Assembly (NCBI GenBank): GCA_000434475.1 | Contig: FR879538.1 | Coordinates: 1-6,514, forward strand | Length of the DNA stretch: 6,514 bases | Origin: Dialister sp. CAG:486 | GTDB taxonomy: Bacteria > Bacillota > Negativicutes > Veillonellales > Dialisteraceae | Reading direction: 5' to 3' | Shown here: positions 4,538-6,514 of the stretch, piece by piece | Layout of the letters: each line of letters opens with the position of its first letter | Numbering within the stretch: the stretch's first letter is position 1 | Program-made: the position numbers and the translations under genes | The notes under the pieces: generated by a model | Told to the model about the DNA's origin: nothing | What the model saw: the letters and a program-made list of their open reading frames with translations, nothing else | Databases searched by the model: none

Positions 4538-5538
4538 TTCTCACCGTTCCGTTTTCCGCATTTCTCACCTGTCAAGCCATGCCGCCCCAAATGACAGACA
4601 GAGGCGAAATCGGCAGGCAAAGGCGCGGTGAATGTCTTGCCGGACAGATAGGCGAAATCATCCGTAAGCGCAGGAAAGGTGAGCGAGGCCGCATGAAGGA
4701 GCTGGCGGCGGATGTGAAGCGCCTCTGATGCAGCAAGGCTCGCGCGACTGCCATATTTCCGATCGCCCAAAAGCGGATGACCGATGGAGGAAAAATGCAG
4801 GCGGATCTGGTGCGAGCGTCCTGTCACGAGCCTGACACGGACGAGGGAAAAGGTACAGCCATGGGCCGTTGTCGTTACAAGCGTCTCATAGTGCGTCTCG
4901 ATGGGAAGCGCGCCCGGTTCCGCGCACGGGGTATAGCGCACCTGATTCCTTTCGTGATCCTTGACGAGATACCCTTTCAAGATCCCCGAAGGCGGCGTCT
5001 TCCCGTAAACGAGAGCCTGATACACTTTCGTGAGAGCGCGCGCCTTGATGAGCGCATTCATTTCCTGCAGTCCGCGCACCGTCTTACCTGCCACGACGAG
5101 GCCGCTGGTATTCCTATCCAGCCGGTGGCAGATGGAGGGCTTGACGCTGCCTCCGCTCTCCCGCGCGGCAAGAAGGGCTTCATTCAGGGACGGAGCGCCG
5201 GAAGTATCCCCCTGCGAGAGAAGGCCTGCCGGTTTATTGAGGATGACGATATTTTCATCTTCATACAGGACCCATGCTTCAAAGTCAGGGTAATCACGCT
5301 TTGGCGATTCTTCTTTCTTTTTGCGAAATTTTTCGATTGTCTCATCGGAGAACCAGACTTTCACACTGTCACCTGCGGCGATCTTTTCTCTTCCTTCGAT
5401 CTTCTTTCCGTTGAGGACGATATTCTTCTTGCGCATGCTCTTACGAAGAAGCCCCATGGACACCTCTGGCAAGAGCCGCGTCAGGTACTTCATCACCGTC
5501 TGCCCTGCTTCTTCCTTTTGTATGATAAATTCCTGCAT
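4534..5538 (-). CDS. RluA-family rRNA/tRNA pseudouridine synthase
   Basis: The 334-residue protein converts uridine to pseudouridine in structured RNA. It has an N-terminal S4-like RNA-binding domain (about 12-62), then the catalytic domain with EDENIVILNKPAG (93-105), the signature HRLDRNTSG (138-146) with catalytic Asp141, and GRSHQIRLHFSSIGHPLLGD (240-259). The family includes RluA, RluC and RluD; the S4 domain points to the RluC/RluD type, but the target uridine cannot be inferred. GGGAG eight bases before the ATG supports the start. The C-terminal ~20 residues (from about Cys315) and the stop are encoded by the 192-base repeat, so the natural end was altered when the repeat arrived; all catalytic parts are intact. 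niaR ends 63 bases upstream on the same strand, and no promoter is evident in that gap, so cotranscription is possible. Confidence 0.93.
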   Translation of the reverse strand: MQEFIIQKEEAGQTVMKYLTRLLPEVSMGLLRKSMRKKNIVLNGKKIEGREKIAAGDSVKVWFSDETIEKFRKKKEESPKRDYPDFEAWVLYEDENIVILNKPAGLLSQGDTSGAPSLNEALLAARESGGSVKPSICHRLDRNTSGLVVAGKTVRGLQEMNALIKARALTKVYQALVYGKTPPSGILKGYLVKDHERNQVRYTPCAEPGALPIETHYETLVTTTAHGCTFSLVRVRLVTGRSHQIRLHFSSIGHPLLGDRKYGSRASLAASEALHIRRQLLHAASLTFPALTDDFAYLSGKTFTAPLPADFASVCHLGRHGLTGEKCGKRNGEN

Positions 5539-5560
5539 CGTCAGAACTCCCTACTCTCTG

Positions 5561-5605
5561 TCACCGTCACTAAGCATCAGTCACTAGTCACCAGTCACTA
5601 GTCAC
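5561..5605 (+). repeat. Heptamer tandem repeat, site D
   Basis: Four perfect NAGTCAC units occupy 5578-5605, preceded by decayed ones (TCACCGTCAC). On the minus strand the array reads GTGACTG in the direction of niaR transcription. The first unit overlaps the niaR stop codon (5602-5604). It fills nearly all of the space between niaR and the pseudouridine synthase gene. Confidence 0.85.
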
Positions 5606-6111
5606 TCATACAGCACGCCGATCTCCCTCAGCGCATGGATCACCTGCGCCATCTCTTCTTCCGTCTTTGTCTCGACGAGATGGGTATGGATGCCGCCGCT
5701 GATATCCGAGAGGAGAGGAGATCCTCTGTCCTGCATCGCGCGCACAAAGGACACTGCATCCTCTTCACTCTTGATCTCCAGCTGTCCGTGCAATTCGCCG
5801 TAGATCTCATGCTCCACCCGCACGTCATGGATGATGCCGCCTGCTCTTACGATGGCAGTGAGCTCCTTTCCTGTCGCCTCCCGATCGTGACGACAGACGA
5901 GTATGCGAAGGCAGGCTTTTTTCTCTTTTTTCAGATAATATCCGCGCGGCGTAGAGATGATATCCATCCCCTCGGCGCGAAGGAGCGCCATGTCCCCCAC
6001 GATGACCTGCCGGCTCACGCCGCACTCTTTCGCAAGATCCATCCCGCGCAGCCGGTGATCCGCCTGCTGCAGCTTTTCTTTGATATAGGCTCTGCGTCTT
6101 GTGTTATCCAT
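5602..6111 (-). CDS. niaR: NiaR-type niacin-responsive transcriptional repressor
   Basis: The 169-residue protein has an N-terminal winged helix-turn-helix of the HTH_11 type (about 5-60; LAKECGVSRQVIVGDMALLR, then STPRGYYL for the wing) followed by a 3H domain (about 68-166). His75, Glu83, His142 and His144 fit the metal-binding residues described for Thermotoga TM1602; His101 (VEHEIYG) is also conserved-looking. NiaR proteins bind nicotinic acid as co-repressor and silence NAD synthesis genes (nadABC) and niacin transporters. None of those targets is in this window. Length is normal. ATG at 6109-6111 is preferred because AAGGAGG (6119-6125) lies 7 bases upstream; an ATG at 6115-6117 would be too close. 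Its own promoter is likely (6133-6141). Stop codon lies in a heptamer repeat, but the C-terminus looks complete. Confidence 0.93.
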   Translation of the reverse strand: MDNTRRRAYIKEKLQQADHRLRGMDLAKECGVSRQVIVGDMALLRAEGMDIISTPRGYYLKKEKKACLRILVCRHDREATGKELTAIVRAGGIIHDVRVEHEIYGELHGQLEIKSEEDAVSFVRAMQDRGSPLLSDISGGIHTHLVETKTEEEMAQVIHALREIGVLYE

Positions 6112-6132
6112 TCTCATCCCTCCTTTTTTTCT

Positions 6133-6141
6133 ATTGTAACA
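6133..6141 (-). promoter_or_regulatory. Probable niaR promoter (extended -10)
   Basis: Read on the minus strand, TG (6140-6141), one base, then TACAAT (6133-6138) forms an extended -10 element. The region 17 bases further up is only a T-run from the trpA terminator, so no real -35 is seen. Transcription would start near 6126, leaving a very short leader before the AAGGAGG ribosome binding site. Confidence 0.4.
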
Positions 6142-6157
6142 GATTCTCTCCAAAGAA

Positions 6158-6186
6158 AAAACGATAGAGCGCCTCTCTATCGTTTT
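6158..6186 (-). terminator. Intrinsic terminator after trpA
   Basis: AAAACGATAGAG (6158-6169) and CTCTATCGTTTT (6175-6186) are perfectly complementary around a five-base loop. Read on the minus strand the stem runs into a tract of six Ts, the classic Rho-independent form, starting 15 bases after the trpA stop codon. The arms also end in As and Ts on the other side, so some bidirectional action is possible. Confidence 0.88.
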
Positions 6187-6200
6187 CCTGTTTTATGATC

Positions 6201-6514
6201 TTACTGCGCCATGCCTGCCTTCAGTCCGCGGATATATGCGGTGAGCTTCTCGGAGGCATCGCTGCCATTCTTATTGATGATATCCACGACGCCACTGCCG
6301 GTGATGACACCGTCAGTCAGCTTGGCCATCCTTCCAGCCTGCTCCGGAGTGTGGATGCCGAAGCCGATAGCCAGCGGGGTATCCGTCGTTTCACGCGCGA
6401 TGCGGATGATCTCACGCAGGTCAGTCTGGATATGGCCGCGCATGCCGGTGACGCCCATGGAGGAAACGACATATACAAAGCCGGTCGCATGCCGCAGGCT
6501 CTCACGGATAAGCT
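6201..6514 (-). CDS. trpA: Tryptophan synthase alpha subunit, C-terminal part
   Basis: Only the last 104 or so residues are in the window; the gene continues past the right edge. The frame reads LIRESLRHATGFVYVVSSMG before VTGMRG, and later PLAIGFGIHTPEQ and ITGSGVVDII. These match the TrpA barrel strands, including the GVTG loop and the two glycine-rich phosphate-binding loops (GFGI and GSG). TrpA cleaves indole-3-glycerol phosphate to indole and glyceraldehyde 3-phosphate and passes indole to TrpB in the cytosolic alpha2-beta2 complex. As usual it seems to be the last gene of a trp operon, since a terminator follows its stop codon. An internal ATG at 6456-6458 is not the start. Confidence 0.95.
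   Translation of the reverse strand, partial: LIRESLRHATGFVYVVSSMGVTGMRGHIQTDLREIIRIARETTDTPLAIGFGIHTPEQAGRMAKLTDGVITGSGVVDIINKNGSDASEKLTAYIRGLKAGMAQ

Larger units (their letters stand above)
4137..4594 (+). repeat. 192-base tandem repeat array (two full copies and a partial third)
   Basis: AAGATTCTTCG recurs at 4137, 4329 and 4521, exactly 192 bases apart. I count nine differences between copies one (4137-4328) and two (4329-4520), about 95% identity. The third copy ends near 4594, inside the 3' end of the pseudouridine synthase gene. Each unit contains TCTCACCGTTCCGTTTTCCG, GTCATTCCATGCCGCCCAG, CGTCATCCTGAGCGGTCGG and CCTGAGCCGAAGGATCTC. Motifs of the GTCATCCTGAGC...GAAGGATCTC kind are widespread intergenic repeats in bacteria. 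Because 192 is divisible by three, open frames of about 62 codons recur in each copy; they look non-coding. Nothing else is seen between the two minus-strand genes. Confidence 0.93.

Noticed and set aside
4188..4568. Two near-identical minus-strand 62-codon frames (4188-4376, 4380-4568) and a plus-strand frame at 4260-4463
   Set aside because: They recur only because the repeat period of 192 is a multiple of three; no ribosome binding sites, and peptides look like random Arg/Pro-rich translations.
4137..4594. Possible CRISPR array
   Set aside because: The period is 192 bases with the whole unit conserved; there are no short repeats alternating with unique spacers and no cas genes.
4777..5601. 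Plus-strand 274-codon open frame
   Set aside because: It is antisense to the pseudouridine synthase, whose domains and motifs are clear; the peptide shows no recognisable domain.
5635..6198. Plus-strand 187-codon open frame
   Set aside because: It is antisense to niaR, which has clear HTH and 3H motifs; no start signal supports the plus-strand frame.

Overview
This 6.5-kb window is an ordinary set of metabolic, transport and regulatory genes with intergenic DNA unusually crowded with repeats. The gene set (NiaR-type niacin repressor, TrpA, AEC and EamA transporters, strong AAGGAGG-type ribosome binding sites, moderately high G+C) points to a Firmicutes-type bacterium. The mix of Gram-positive-style regulation, moderate G+C and short GTGACTG-like intergenic repeats reminds me of Negativicutes such as Dialister. 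That is an impression; no rRNA or marker gene here proves it.

Layout, left to right. Positions 1-198 hold a repeat (the left arm of a long inverted repeat plus heptamer repeats) and the promoter of a plus-strand EamA/DMT permease (199-1083). A 294-base gap carries heptamer repeats and a diverged copy of a second repeat family. A plus-strand D-2-hydroxyacid dehydrogenase follows (1378-2322). The 357-base gap after it holds a nested palindromic element, an orphan Shine-Dalgarno/ATG with no gene behind it, and the right arm of the long inverted repeat. All remaining genes are on the minus strand: an AEC permease (2680-3612, perhaps really starting at a non-standard ATT at 3630), a 96-residue GIY-YIG nuclease-like protein (3823-4113), an RluA-family pseudouridine synthase (4534-5538), niaR (5602-6111) and the 3' end of trpA (6201 to beyond the window).

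The genes do not form one pathway. trpA is the end of a probable trp operon lying to the right and is closed by a clear intrinsic terminator. niaR has its own likely promoter and may be cotranscribed with the pseudouridine synthase gene, 63 bases downstream. The permease and dehydrogenase on the left could be cotranscribed, but the gap between them is wide.

The most interesting content is between the genes. (1) A 192-base tandem repeat with long hairpins abuts the GIY-YIG gene on one side, and a partial copy abuts it on the other, so the nuclease gene seems to sit inside a repeat unit. (2) A roughly 70-base inverted repeat, 65/70 identical by hand alignment, brackets the permease-dehydrogenase block. 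(3) Heptamer repeats occur at four sites in one orientation relative to neighbouring genes and overlap stop codons. (4) Repeat DNA supplies the last ~20 codons of the pseudouridine synthase.
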